64,000 nt of DNA. Origin: Cycas panzhihuaensis (taxonomy: Eukaryota > Cycadophyta). The translations under genes and the position numbers were made by a program. The notes below the pieces were generated by a model that was not told the origin of the DNA, did no database searches, and was given only the letters and a program-made list of their open reading frames with translations. Shown here one piece after another: positions 1 through 11,001 of the stretch (positions within the stretch are counted from its first letter, which is position 1; each line of letters begins with the position of its first letter). The DNA lies in contig CM041465.1 of assembly GCA_023213395.1 (NCBI GenBank), positions 164,245,741-164,309,740 of the forward strand, given 5' to 3'.

Positions 1-1231
1 TCACTATCCTATACATTTTTCTATTCACCCTTTGTATTACTTTATAAATTATTTTTATATACCATTACCCAAATCCTTTTCCTATAAGAAATGCCTAGCC
101 TTTACTCCCTACTTATTTCCCTTATCCCAATGAAACCCTAAATTCTCTTATAAATTTAGATTTATTTACTCTTCATTCTAAATAACATTAACTTCATCAT
201 CCAGAAACCTTTTTTCTTTACCTCTTACCCAACCTAGGTATTATATATCATATTCTCCATTCAAATACTTATATATGATTTTCCTTAATTGTCCCCCTAA
301 TATAACTCATTTATGCCTTATGATTTTCAATTCCCTATCATTAATATCTATTCATATATTACTTGCTTTATGTAATCTACACCTCACATTCTATATTTCC
401 CACATGTAATTCTACATTTACATTCCTACCAATTGTTCCCAAAACCTACCTCCCCAATACAATTTCCATAATCGATGCCTTTCCCCTGTATTCCCTCATA
501 TTCACCTTAAGAATAATAAGAAGTGAATGTAGTATACAAGTAGGAGGCAATGCCTTAGAACACATAAGTATAAGGATTGGTCAAGAAAAGAGTCACATAT
601 AAAAACAAGTCTAAATAGAGTAATATCATAAATAGTAAGAGGATATATATAGGTTATCTTGAGAAGATGAGATAAAGGAGAATCAGAAGCATATGATATT
701 TTGGCTTTAGTAGGTGGAGGATTGAAGACACATATAGGGAAATGCATACATCCAAATAACAAGGTTACAATATTTCATTAACAAAGTATTCTTTGAAAGA
801 GGGATGGATAGTAACAATCTTAATCTATTGAAGAGAAGTTTATATTTTATTAGAAGTTGGTTTTATTATTATTATTAGGGAGTTTATATTTTTAAATTAA
901 TATGAAGTCAACTATTATATTACGAAGCCAGTATTTTATTATTAACATTATTATTGAAGTTACTTTTTTAATAGGGAGTTATATTAACACCTATGAATAT
1001 GGGATACCCTTTATTTTATTATGTAAGTTTTATTTTTGGGTTAATCCAAATTTTATTTAGCACTTAGTTCCTAGGGCAATTTTGCTTTTTCAAATTTCAT
1101 TTTAGTTTTCTTCAGTGTTTGAAGAAGTAGATCCAATTTAGGATTACTTATGCTTAATATAAGAATAGTTATTATAACCTTTCTACTAGACTAAGACATA
1201 ATTTATTTCCCTAGAGAAGGAAGATATATTA

Positions 1232-1234
<3 letters not shown>
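1..1234. other. unassigned AT-rich intergenic DNA
   Basis: No conserved protein domain was recognised in any frame; the short open frames are low-complexity and look fortuitous. A purine-rich run near 799-808 followed by TAGTAACAATC resembles a polypurine tract next to an LTR start, so the stretch from about 809 may be an LTR remnant. No partner repeat was found in the window, so this stays unassigned. Confidence 0.4.

Positions 1235-1290
<56 letters not shown>
1235..1290. repeat. (AT)28 microsatellite
   Basis: An uninterrupted run of 56 bases of alternating A and T. The Ile-Tyr run of the overlapping minus-strand open frame is only its translation. Confidence 0.97.
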
Positions 1291-1293
<3 letters not shown>

Positions 1294-1439
1294 TGAGTTT
1301 CTACTTGCTCTTTTACTGGCAATGGCATGGGAACCTTCACCATTTTTTTAACATTAGAATAAGGATTCCTTACATAGGAGGAATAAGAGTATAAATCTAA
1401 AAGGGATAATCTCATTTAGAATTGGACCCTGTATTTTGA

Positions 1440-1830
1440 TAGGGTTAGATCTAAGGTGGGAAATAGGAGCTAAAGTAGTACTAAAATCCCCTATTGGATA
1501 TACTCTACCATTTACCTACAAGCTAACCTTTAAGTATACTAATAATATTATAGAGTACAAATCACTAATCCTAGGGCTTTAAAAATCTCATAGATTGAAG
1601 ATTAAACTACAAGGGTCTGTGCAAATTCTGATCTAACAATATAACAAGTCAAAGCCTTTGGTGTATCAAGTATAAAAGATTGAAGCCTTATAAGCATAGA
1701 GTATTGGAGCTCATTAATGGTTTTGAAGATATCAACATTGAGTATATTACTAGAAAGCATAATTAATTTGGTGATTCTCTTGTAATGGCAATAAATCTAT
1801 TGGAAAATATTATAGAAGTGGGTTGTAACC
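1440..1830 (+). pseudogene. extra RNase H domain of gypsy G1 (upstream of RT), decayed
   Basis: The translation contains the signature of plant gypsy second RNase H domains: a gapped GAKVVLKSPIGY stretch, then FKYTNNIIEYKSLILGL, which matches the usual ECTNNxAEYEALxxGL block, followed by a SQL-like segment and a segment resembling IPREENxxADxLA. The Asn-Asn-x-x-Glu-Tyr core that carries a catalytic Glu is visible. Several stops interrupt it. In full elements this domain follows protease and precedes RT, and it lies in that position here. An upstream gag was not seen in the first 1.4 kb. Confidence 0.65.
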
Positions 1831-2039
1831 AAGAATAGTATAGACAATTACTAGGGTTGCAATCCCAGATAATGTATAAAACTAGCAAGTATTTAATGAT
1901 GATAAGCATACATAAAAATTTATTCAAAAAAATGACAACTTTGTTGGTTTATATTTAGAAGAATTTGAATAGTTAGTAGAGAAAGAAAAATTGGGACCAC
2001 CATAGAAGAAGGATTCTAAAACTAATATGCAACATAAAT

Positions 2040-3340
2040 CATACTCCTCAATACAAATAAGATTCCTAAAGGTATGATTTCCTTAGAGATCCTCTTTGAT
2101 ATTAATGATTCCACAAAGCTTAAAAGTTTGGGACTAGAAACTTCAATGAGGAATGTAAAGGAGAATGTTCCTTATAATTTGGGCTTTAAACAAAATCCAA
2201 AACATATTTTCATAGTTGAGTCCTACTCTCAATAGGAAAAGCATGTCATTGGTTCACTCTACAAGGAATACTGGGATATTTTTACCTAGTCATGTGAAGA
2301 ACTAAAGTTTTTTATTCCAAGGCTATACAACATTATATTCTCTTAAAACTAGGGACAAAACCCTTTAGACAAACACAAAAGCAGTAGGTCAATCCCAAGA
2401 TCAAACATCTAATGTAGAGGGAAGTTCAAAAGTAAAGGGAGGCAGACATCATCTTCTTAATTAGGTACCTTAATTAGTTTGGTCTTGGTCCAAAAAAAAG
2501 AATGGGGATATCAGGTTGTATATTGATTTTAGAAACCTAAACAAGCATTTACTTAAAGATAATTATCATTTTACTGAGAATGAAATACATCCTTTAAATA
2601 ATTTCAAGATCAAAGATGATATCTCTCTTATACATATTTTATAAATACAACAAGAAAGAGTAGATATAAGAATGCCTTTACTATGTTGTGGGGAATTTTT
2701 TCTTATAAGAAGATGCCTTTTGGCTTAACCAATGTTGGAGCCACTTCCTATAGGGCAATGGACCATGTTTTCAAAATACTAATTATAGTCATAATAATAG
2801 TCTACCTAGATGATATAGTTATCTTTTCCAAACAAAGACAAGTTTTCTAAAGGTTTTGGGAATTTGGAATATCTCTTAACCCAAAAAAAACCATTTTTAG
2901 GGTTTTTAGAGGTAAGACATTTGGGTACATTATCTCAAAAGAAGGAACATAAATTAACCCACAAAGGGTAAACATGATCAAAGAATTGGTACTACTTACT
3001 AATAAGAAAAGAAATTCAATCTTTCTTTAGTAATATTAATTTATTGAGAAGATTTACTCCATTTTTTTTCTAGGGTAACCCTTTCCATAAATAAACTATT
3101 GCCCTTTAAGTGGGATGACCCTACTTACAAAGCCTTTAGGGAAATTAAGGACACCATCACTCAAGCCCCAATACTAGTTGATCCTGGCTTCAAAAAGGAA
3201 CTCGTTATATATTCTTATAAATTAGAGGATTACCATACATCTATGTTGTTACAAAAGGATTCAAATGGTCAAGAAAGGTTAATAGCCTTTCTGAGTAGAG
3301 CTTTGAAAGATTATTAGTAAAGGTATACTAAAGGGGAGAA
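2040..3340 (+). pseudogene. gypsy G1 reverse transcriptase and RNase H, decayed
   Basis: The pre-RT linker (FPKGMISLEILFDIND-like, near 2060) leads into RT with KKNGDIRLYIDFRNLNKH near 2500 and the catalytic box VYLDDIVIFSK, with YLDD at 2813-2824 intact. RNase H follows: the open stretch 3099-3317 encodes WDDPTYKAFREIKDTITQAP, where family members have W..E...AFE.IKEALTEAP, and ends in a LLQK...LIAFLSRALKDY block. Stops and frameshifts separate the pieces. RT would copy element RNA into cDNA in virus-like particles; this copy cannot make a full-length enzyme. Confidence 0.8.
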
Positions 3341-4238
3341 GTAGGACTATGCCTTAGTTAAGGTAATTGATGACTCTAGATCTTATATAGTCCATAGCAA
3401 TACAATAGCTTATATCATCTTAACCCTAGTAAAGGCTATGTTGGTTAAGGATTAGCTTACTAGAAGATGGGCCAAATGATGATAAAGATTCAAGAATTTA
3501 ACATTGAGATCAAACTAATCAAAATCATAGAAGAATAAAGTTTATATAAACTGATAACAGAGAGCAAAGCCAAAAAGTTATCAAAAGTTAAAGGAAATTT
3601 ATCACCTCAAGAGAAATAGATCACCCATGCTATCTATCCCAAAGGAGAATAAGGAAAAATCATTAAGTTTTTCTCCACTCTTGAAAGATGTAAATTTCTA
3701 TCTTTGGAATGGGACATGTCCTATATGGATGGATAAGAAATCCTAAAGGTCATTAAAACTAAGAACAATCCCATATATTTTAATTCAAGGGTAGTTTTAT
3801 TGAAGGAGTTATAATAGTCTCTTATTATGATTCTTAACCTTTGTTAAAATACAAGCTGTCCTTGAAGACTTCCATGCTAGGATATGTGGAGGATATTTTT
3901 CAACAGATGTAATTCCATATAAAATCCTAAGGGTAGGATACTTTTGGGCTTCTATTTTCAAGGATTTATTTCAAATGGTTAGAAGTTGAGTAACTTGCTA
4001 AAAAGTTATGGAAAAGTAAAAGCTAGTAACCATGCCCCTAAAGCTTATGTATGCCATCCAATGCTTTAAGAAATGGGGGTTGGATTTCATTGATCCTATT
4101 ACCCCACCATTTAACAAGGGCTATATTTTTATTTTTATAAAAAGTAATTACTTTATTAAATGGGTAGAAGTAATTCTAACCAAGCAAGAAACCACCATTG
4201 TGATGATCTCCTTCTACAAGAAATTATAATACTAAGGT
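3341..4238 (+). pseudogene. gypsy G1 RNase H tail and integrase N-terminal half, decayed
   Basis: A tether resembling ALKEFRxYIxHSxxIAYV is followed near 3840 by the integrase N-terminal region (HARICGGYFSTDVIPYKILR, like HEGxCGxHxxxxxxxxKIL), and then by the catalytic core start KKWGLDFIDPITPPFNKGYIF in the open stretch 4032-4229, where Asp of GLDFI is the first acidic residue of the DDE triad. The core breaks at the Phe-Gly-Ile-Pro block at 4236-4255, which is the LINE target site. Confidence 0.75.
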
Positions 4239-4255
4239 TTGGAATTCCCCCATTC
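4239..4255. repeat. left 17-bp target-site duplication of the LINE
   Basis: TTGGAATTCCCCCATTC, identical to 10162-10178. It directly precedes the oligo-T (minus-strand poly-A) end of the LINE. In the host it codes the Gly-Ile-Pro block of the gypsy integrase. Confidence 0.95.
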
Positions 4256-4309
4256 ATTTTTTTTTTTTGATAAGGTAAAATAATATTGAAGGGGTTTTAA
4301 CTAGGTCCC

Positions 4310-7300
4310 CAAACCTTGCACATCAAGGCCAAACAGCTTAAGAAAAATGACCATGACAGGCCCATGGTCTAGCCCAAATATAGATCCTCATACTCCCCTA
4401 TCTACCTCCCCCATATGTGCATCAACCCTAACCAGTCTCAGTAACTCTTCCGGGTAGTCTTCTTTCCAAACTTTAGTTCTTTTATTTATCACAACCCAGT
4501 TTGCCAGCCAGTCTGTAGCCGAATTTCCTTCCTTATCAATATGCTAAATCTGCACACCAATTTTGGAGCTCAAAACATCTTGGACATCCCTAAAAATATC
4601 TATATTGTCCCACCCAGGATTCACTTCCCCTCTTAAACATTTTATGACATACATAGAGTCACCCTCTATGATCACCTTCTGCATATCCTCCTCCTCCATC
4701 TGAGTTGTCGCCCTCAGCATGGCCCGAACCTCAGCTTTCTGGTTCGATTGGAAACCAAGATACTCCGCGAAAGCCCATTTCAAGTTGCCCACATGATCCC
4801 TACATAGGCCTCCCCCTCCTGCCTCCCCTAGATTGCCTTTGGCCGCTCCATCAAAATTGATTTTTCCCCATGATATATCTGGAGGGCTCCACTTAGTGAC
4901 TCTTCTCCTCTCTCTGCCTCCCTTCAGAGGTACTATACCCCAGTCCTCAATGATGCCTTCTTCCACCTTGGGGATCCTGTCCTCCTTTGGGGTAACCAAC
5001 ATTTCTGAGATACCCTTCCTGATCTCAGTAAGCAGAATTGGACTATCCTTCTCTTTGCCCTAAAAAATCCTTCAGTTTCATTCTTCCCAAATGTGCCAAG
5101 AGCCTACTGGGAGGATCATCTTCTAAAAGCTAGCAAGGGTTTTGCTTTTGAAAGGAGAAATCCAAGCTGTCCATTGATCTTTTACGGATTTTTATGAGAC
5201 CCAAACTATCCCTAGCCTGACCCAAATATCACTCTAAATTCCAAAAGTGTATGGACAGTGAATACACAGGTGATCCAATGTTTCTACTTCCATCTTACAT
5301 AGCACACACTTACTCGCCATCTGAAAGCCCCTTTTCGAGAGATTATCCAACGTTAGTAATTTGTTTTGAAGGCATAACCACCAAAAAGCTGCTATCTTTG
5401 GGAGAATCCCCAGCTTCCAAACCCCTACTAGAAAATCATTCCTTTCCCATCCTTCCCTACTCATCATCAGATTATACCCAGCCTTGACAGTATATGAACC
5501 CATGGACGAAGGGGACCATACCAGAGTGTCAAGCACAGGCCGTTTTAGTATGTACTAGTTTTCCAATACCCCTTTCACCCTGTGGGTCTCCTCCTCTAGA
5601 CCTTGCAACTCCTTGAACGATCTCCACCGCCTATCCTTTCCTTGCCCTACCTAGTAATTCTTAACAAGAGTACCATAGCAGTTCACACATTCCCTCTTCA
5701 TAATATCGATATTAGGCAGCTCCTCTAATTTAGAGTGACCACACCAATAATCTTCCTAGAACCTAATGTTTTCTCCATCCCCCAATTTCCAACGTGTGCC
5801 TGCCCGCAAGAGGGGCCTCAAGGTCCTGATGGCCCTCCAATTAGAGGAGCCTTCAAAGTAGAGACCCTCCTCCATTAAAGAATGTTTGTCTGTAAAGTAC
5901 TTTCTTGCAATGATTCTCCCCCAAACTGATCTAGCTTCTTTTATAAGTCTCCACCACGTTTTTGCCAAAAGAGCTTCATTAAAGAGGCCCAACCTTCTAA
6001 CATTGAGACCTCCTGCCCACTTAGGCTTATAGACCTTCTCCCAGGACACTAGGTGGACTCTCTTTTTGTCTTCATCTCTAGACCAAAGAAATCTCTTCAT
6101 GATTCCTTCCAGAATGGAGATAACCCTACTCGACATTTTAAAAACATTCATATGATAGACCGAGATACGCTACAGGGAGGCCACCACTAATTATATTTTC
6201 CCAGCTCAACTGAGAAGAGCCCCTTTCCATCCCGCCAGCTTCCTATTAAATCTGCTCACAACTGGATCCCATAATTCCTTCTCCATCTTTCCCACGAAAA
6301 GAGGCATACCTAGGTATGAACTAGGGGGGGGCTTCTGGCAATCTCTAGAACCCTGTTGATTCTTCTTTGCTACCTCTCTGGAGTATTGATAAAAAAGGCT
6401 AAACTTTTACCCAGATTGATTTTTTGGTTTGTTGCCCTTTCGTAAGCCTGCAGACTCGTTTTTAAAGCCCTAGCCTCCCCCAAGGAGGCCCTGCATAGAA
6501 AAATATTGTCGTCTATAAACTGGTGATGCACGATATTGTCCAAATTGGAGGAAGCTCTTAAACCAGTTAACCTCCCTGTCCGTTGGGCCTCCATAGTCGC
6601 CCTACCTAACAATTCTACCATAATAATGAATAGAAAGGGAGAGAGGGGATCACCTTGCCTTAAGCCCTTGGATCCAGTAAAGAAGGGAGTTGATCTCCCA
6701 TTTATCAACACTGAAAAGGATACCCTGGATATATAGCATCTCATCCAGTCCCTCCAAACCTCCCCAAAACTGAACGCCTCAAGACATTCCAGTAGATAGT
6801 CCCAAGCCACACGATTGTAGGCTTTGGACATATCTGTTTTAATTATCATACCCGCTTCCTTGTGATGAAGAGTCGAGTGTAGGGTTTCGTGGATAGTAAT
6901 AATACCATTCGTGATTTGTCTTCCTTTAACAAAACCATCTTGGCTAGGAGAAATAACTACCGAGAGGGTCTCCCTCAGACGATTTGCTAATACTTTGGCT
7001 AATATCTTGTATTTTATATTGCACAGGCTAATCGGTCTAAAATCTTCCATGACATTTGCTCCCTCCTTCTTCGGAATCAAGGCCAAGAAGGTAGCCTGCC
7101 ACTCTTTCAGAATAGTGCGTCTCAGGAAAAATTCATTAAGCGCTGACATTAGATCATCCTTGATTATCTCCCAGTATTCTTGAAAAAATCCTAGAGGGAA
7201 CCCATCTGGCCCTGGAGCCTTATCTCTAGCCATCTTAAATAAGGCCCTCTTGACCTCCTCCTGGGAGAAAGGTTTAGTTAGTTTGTTGTTTAGGGCCTTA

Positions 7301-8595
7301 GTGATCACTTTCAGAATATATTGCAAGAGAGCCACCCTCATATCAGAATCCTGATATCCTGGTTCAATATATAGCTCCTTGAAGTAATCCATTGCAATTC
7401 CTCCAATCTGGTCCTCCGCCTCATATACAACCCCATCCCTGCTGCGAATTTTGCTAATCCTATTATGAGCCCTGTGCCTCATAGTGGACTGGTGGAAGAA
7501 CTTAGTATTTCTATCCCCCTCCCTTATCCATTACTCTCTGAATTTCTGCTTCTAGAAAATTTCCTCCCTTTCCAACACCTCCTCTAGTTTCCTGGAGGTA
7601 GAATGTTCAATTTGATTCAAATCCAGGGTTCTTCCCTCAATCTGGATCCTATCCTCAATCCCTTTTAGCTCCACCAACAGGGCCCCCTTATCTTTGAAAA
7701 TAGTTCCAAAGACCTCCCTGTTCCAGATCTTAATTTTTTGCTTGATCCAATTCAACTTCTTCGAGAACCAATACATGGCACAGCCCTGTACCTGGACTCC
7801 CCACCTATCGCCGATCCTCCTTCTCAGATCCAGATGTTTCTGCCACATGAGTTCAAATCGGAATGGTGCCCCCTTATGAAAAACTAGGGTGGAACCCTCG
7901 AGTAAAAGAGGAGAGTGATTCGACCAAGATTTCGGGAGGGCCTCCAACCGAATTCCTTCAAAGTGGCAGGCCCATTCATAATTTGCTAGCATCCTATCCA
8001 ATCTACATTGAATGTGGCTATGGCCTAGCCGCCTGTTGGACCAGGTGTACCTAGCTCCCCCAAGGGGAATGTCCATCAAACCACCCTTTTACAAGAACTC
8101 TCCAAGATCAGACATGCTTCTGGTCCACCCACCTTGCCCCCCTTTCTTCTCTTTCGGGCTTAGGGGGGAATTAAAATCCCCCCCCACCAACTAGGGGCCT
8201 TCCCAATCTTTGTGGGCCTCCACCAGACTATCCCATAATCTCTTCCTGCCCTCAATAGTAGTGGGGGCATAGATATTGGATATCCAATACACCTTGTTAG
8301 TCGAGACACTGACTAAACCAATGGTGATGAAGTGCTCACTCTTACACACCTCATACCCTTTCCACCTATTAGGGTTCCAAAGTGTGGCCAGCCCCCCAGA
8401 GCTTGCCGAGCCAACACATATCCTCCCCTCTCCCATTCTCCAAATCTTATTAAGCACCTTTCTTTCCTTAGTCTGTTCCAGTTTAGTCTCTTACAAAAGA
8501 ACAAGATCTGCCTCTATCCTAATCCTTAGATCTCTCACTAGTCTCTGCTTAGAAGGAGCATTTAGCCCCCTAATGTTCTAAGATAGGACCTTCAT
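4310..8595 (-). pseudogene. LINE ORF2: endonuclease, RT, zf-RVT, RNase H (broken)
   Basis: The start is taken as the ATG at 8595-8593, because MKVLS then NIRGLN is the usual L1 ORF2 opening (the stop after MKVLS stands for Trp). The apurinic-type endonuclease spans about 8595-7900, with GGDFN and RLDRML motifs; the normally SDH motif reads SNH (Asn codon at 7917-7919), losing a catalytic Asp. RT lies at 7400-6370, with FRPISLCN, a GLRQGDPLSPFLFI block and FIDD as the catalytic box. The frame shifts at an eight-G run (6324-6331). Downstream come the region after RT (6151-5756), a zf-RVT-like part with PKIAAFWWL and CVLC...HLCIHCPY (5536-5234), and RNase H (5002-4400) with INFDGAA, KAEVRA and EGDS. 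Stops interrupt the reading near 8577, 8505, 8190, 8080 and 7550. Confidence 0.93.
4544..5002 (-). pseudogene. RNase H domain at the C-terminus of LINE ORF2
   Basis: This 152-residue open stretch holds a type I RNase H: the first catalytic Asp in KINFDGAAKGN, the Glu in QKAEVRAM and the next Asp in IIEGDSMYVI. The last part (NSATDWLANW) continues past a stop towards 4450. It would degrade the RNA strand of the hybrid during LINE replication; many plant L1 lineages carry it. It is in the same frame as the zf-RVT part upstream and separated from it by stops. Confidence 0.9.
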
Positions 8596-8695
8596 GGATG
8601 ACTCAGAGCTATACCCCTCATCCTTTCCTGCTTCTGAGGTTAGGGCCTTTTAACGCTCCCCCCTCCTTTAACATACTCTAGTGATCCATGTCTAT

Positions 8696-10161
8696 CTAAG
8701 CTTGTGTTTCTTTTTCTCTGATAGCCTTTTTAGGGGGTCTACCTACCTTCTTCTCTATCCCATAATCTGTGGCCCTCCTCACCTCTGATATATTACTTTT
8801 TGATACCCATTTGCGTGTCCCGCCTCCTCCTTTTTCTGAATCTGCACCTTTAGTCCCGATTCCTGCTCCACCTTTAGTTACAATACCTACCTGTCCCTCC
8901 TCTTGAATCTGTTCTCTTGGTCCCCCCTCTTCAGACTCAGATAAGTAGTCCTCTAGGTCCCAATTTATGTTCTTTATAAACCTAGCCAAAGCCAGCTCTA
9001 TGGCAGTAGGGAGAGGAACCCCTCCCCTCTCCATACCTCCAAGACCCAATGATTGACCCTTAGCATCCTCAGGCGCCCGCCCCAGATCCAGGCATGAAGC
9101 TGGACCCTAGATACCAACTATCTCTGCATCTTTGGAAAAACCCCTTCCAACCTCAAGTACCACTGTATCCTTGCCCCCAACTTCCTGAACTACTTTGTTT
9201 ACTGCCATTTCTTTATCTGTGGGGCGTACCAAAGCAGAATAAGTCTCACCTTCCATAACCTAGCTTTTCACGCTGTGGGGTATCCCAACTCCATCGGACG
9301 CCTCAATCCTACTAGGTGTCTCGGTTCTTTCGTCATTCTCATTTCTGATATCATCCTTGCCAGATCTATTGGTTTCTTCTACCTATGTCTTCCCCCTAGT
9401 CTCATCTTTCTCTTTACCTATCTCATGATTATCCACCCTCAATGGAACCCCTGGGCATTGAAAGGGGAGATGCCCCCTAGTCTTGCATTTTGTGCACCTA
9501 AAGCCCTCCACTTCATAAAATAGACCTTGGATGATAGATCTGCCATCTGACTCAATCTCTACCTCATATGGGAGCTCACTATCGAGCCTGGCTAGAACAC
9601 AGAATCTGGCATTCATCGGTCTGGATCTATGTTTTGTGGCCAAATCCAAAGCCAGTAGTGGCCCAATCGTTCTAGCTGCCCCTTTGACTGTCTCTGAGTT
9701 CCAGAAATGCAAAGGGAGCCCAGGTAATTGAACCCAAACCAGGGCTTGTTTTACCACAGGAGTGCCTGGATCAAAATCAGGGTGCCACTTCTCCAATGAC
9801 ATGGCCTTCCTCCCAAACATCCATGGGGATTTTAGTAAGATGGGAATCATGTCCTTCTGGTTTGAGAACCTGAAAAGGATGCAACCCTTAGGCATTGCCA
9901 TGACTTGAACTGGATTTTTGGTTTTCCACTTATTTCTAATCCACTCTCTAATGATGTCTAGTCCTGGCCTAGGACCCAAAAACCTACCTACCAGGCTATT
10001 TTCCTAATATTATATGGTCTTTTTGGTTACTTCTTTTGGTATCGAGATTTTAAATCTATTTCTAATCTTAACAGGGATAATTTCTTGTTCCTCATGGTTT
10101 CCATTTCTTAAAACATCAAGGTAGGTCCTCCCCGTGGGAGAGGACTGAAACTGTTTTGGAG
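8696..10161 (-). pseudogene. LINE ORF1 (nucleic-acid-binding protein), 5'-truncated and interrupted
   Basis: One reading frame from the truncated 5' end to a stop at 8696, interrupted by a few stops (for example near 10005, 9380 and 9110). The N-terminal part (GRTYLDVL...) leads into a DUF4283-like domain at 9979-9500, with WIRNKW, ILFRFSNQKD, SPWMFGRKAMSLEKWHPDFD and VWVQLPGLPLHFWN. A CCHC zinc knuckle follows (CTKCKTRGHLPFQC). The C-terminal part is acidic and Gly/Glu-rich and ends in a basic GRPPKK stretch. ORF1 proteins of plant L1 elements coat the RNA. The start codon is lost with the 5' truncation. Confidence 0.9.
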
Positions 10162-10178
10162 TTGGAATTCCCCCATTC
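10162..10178. repeat. right 17-bp target-site duplication of the LINE
   Basis: Exact copy of 4239-4255. The gypsy integrase reading resumes here as Gly-Ile-Pro-Pro-Phe followed by a VSNNG segment that corresponds to the usual SDNG block. Confidence 0.95.
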
Positions 10179-10400
10179 CTTGTCTCTAATAATGGTGTGT
10201 TTTTTTTTTCAATTGAGATGATAAGATTCAACAAAATAATAGAGATTAGTTTGAATACTTCTTCTAACTATTATGCATAAGGTAATGGACTAGCTAAATC
10301 CACTAATAAAATTCTTATTAGAATACTCAAAAGAATTATAAAATCAATAAAAAAATATTGGTGTACAAAGTTTCACAAGGCATTATGTGTAGATAAGATA
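10179..10400 (+). pseudogene. gypsy G1 integrase core, middle fragment
   Basis: Immediately after the LINE duplication the + strand reads LVSNNGVFF, then GNGLAKSTNKILIRILKRIIKS, matching the integrase block GNGQAExSNKxLxxxLKK that holds the third acidic residue region (Glu replaced by Lys here). It ends in KALCVDKI, equivalent to EALWAxRT, exactly where the solo LTR starts. Confidence 0.8.
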
Positions 10401-11001
10401 TGTTGAGTAAACTAGATTCTAAATAACTAAAACCAACGACCAAGATCGATTTATTTTGTAACAAGAATGAAATTTAAAATTATAACTAAATACAAGTACA
10501 TAAACCATAGATCATTCAACATACATATGAAAACATACACATTACTAATTATACCAGATATAATGTGGTAAAACCCTAATAGAGTCCCAGGAAACATCCA
10601 CATAAGAAAGGTATCAATCTTTATTAATCAAGAATAAAGATATGTACATCAGCTACCATGTAGTTCATAGCAACAATAGACAATCGCTGCCCACAATACA
10701 ATGTAATGTGATACAACAATTGAACTAAAATCTAATTAGCCAATGCATGTTATATATAAAAGGGTACATCAATTGCAACCATTAGATATAGGGCCTTTTG
10801 ATAAACAACCCTGATTCTCTTCATAATTTAGAAGGTTTTGAACCCTAGTTTTTTACTTTGGGGGGTGCCCCCCCTGGACCCCCTGACGACACTAGTGGGG
10901 GGGCAAGCCCCCCCCCCCTCGAGAATAGTTGGTGGGGAAACCCGCATGAGAAAAGTTCTAAACTTTTAGCCTCCTTATACATTGTTGTCACATACCTAAC
11001 A
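10401..11001. mobile_element. solo LTR (family S), copy 1, inside gypsy G1 integrase
   Basis: A 601-bp sequence that starts TGTTGAG, ends CTAACA and interrupts the integrase between ALCVDKI and KRSLSFKIFP. Flanking 5-mers are AGATA on the left and AAATA on the right, a one-mismatch target duplication. A clearly related copy lies at 33187-33789. No internal element sequence adjoins either copy, so recombination between LTRs has probably left a solo LTR. A G/C-run block sits at about 10859-10920. LTR orientation was not determined. Confidence 0.85.

Larger units (their letters stand above)
4256..10161 (-). mobile_element. L1-type LINE, slightly 5'-truncated, inserted in gypsy G1 integrase
   Basis: A 5.9-kb non-LTR retrotransposon on the minus strand. 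Its 3' end is the oligo-T run just after 4255, its 5' end lies inside ORF1 at 10161, and a perfect 17-bp target duplication flanks it. From 5' to 3' it carries ORF1 (DUF4283-like domain and zinc knuckle), then ORF2 with endonuclease, RT, a zf-RVT-like region and a C-terminal RNase H, the layout of plant L1 elements. Base composition is clearly more GC-rich than the surroundings, and decay is milder (a handful of stops and one clear frameshift), so it is younger than its gypsy host. The absent ORF1 start and 5' UTR fit the 5' truncation usual for target-primed reverse transcription. Confidence 0.95.

Noticed and set aside
363-762. Overlapping short open frames on both strands
   Set aside because: Low-complexity sequence with no domain match and poor codon character; likely chance openings in AT-rich DNA.
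1233-1415. Open frame with a long Ile-Tyr run
   Set aside because: It is the translation of the (AT)28 microsatellite.
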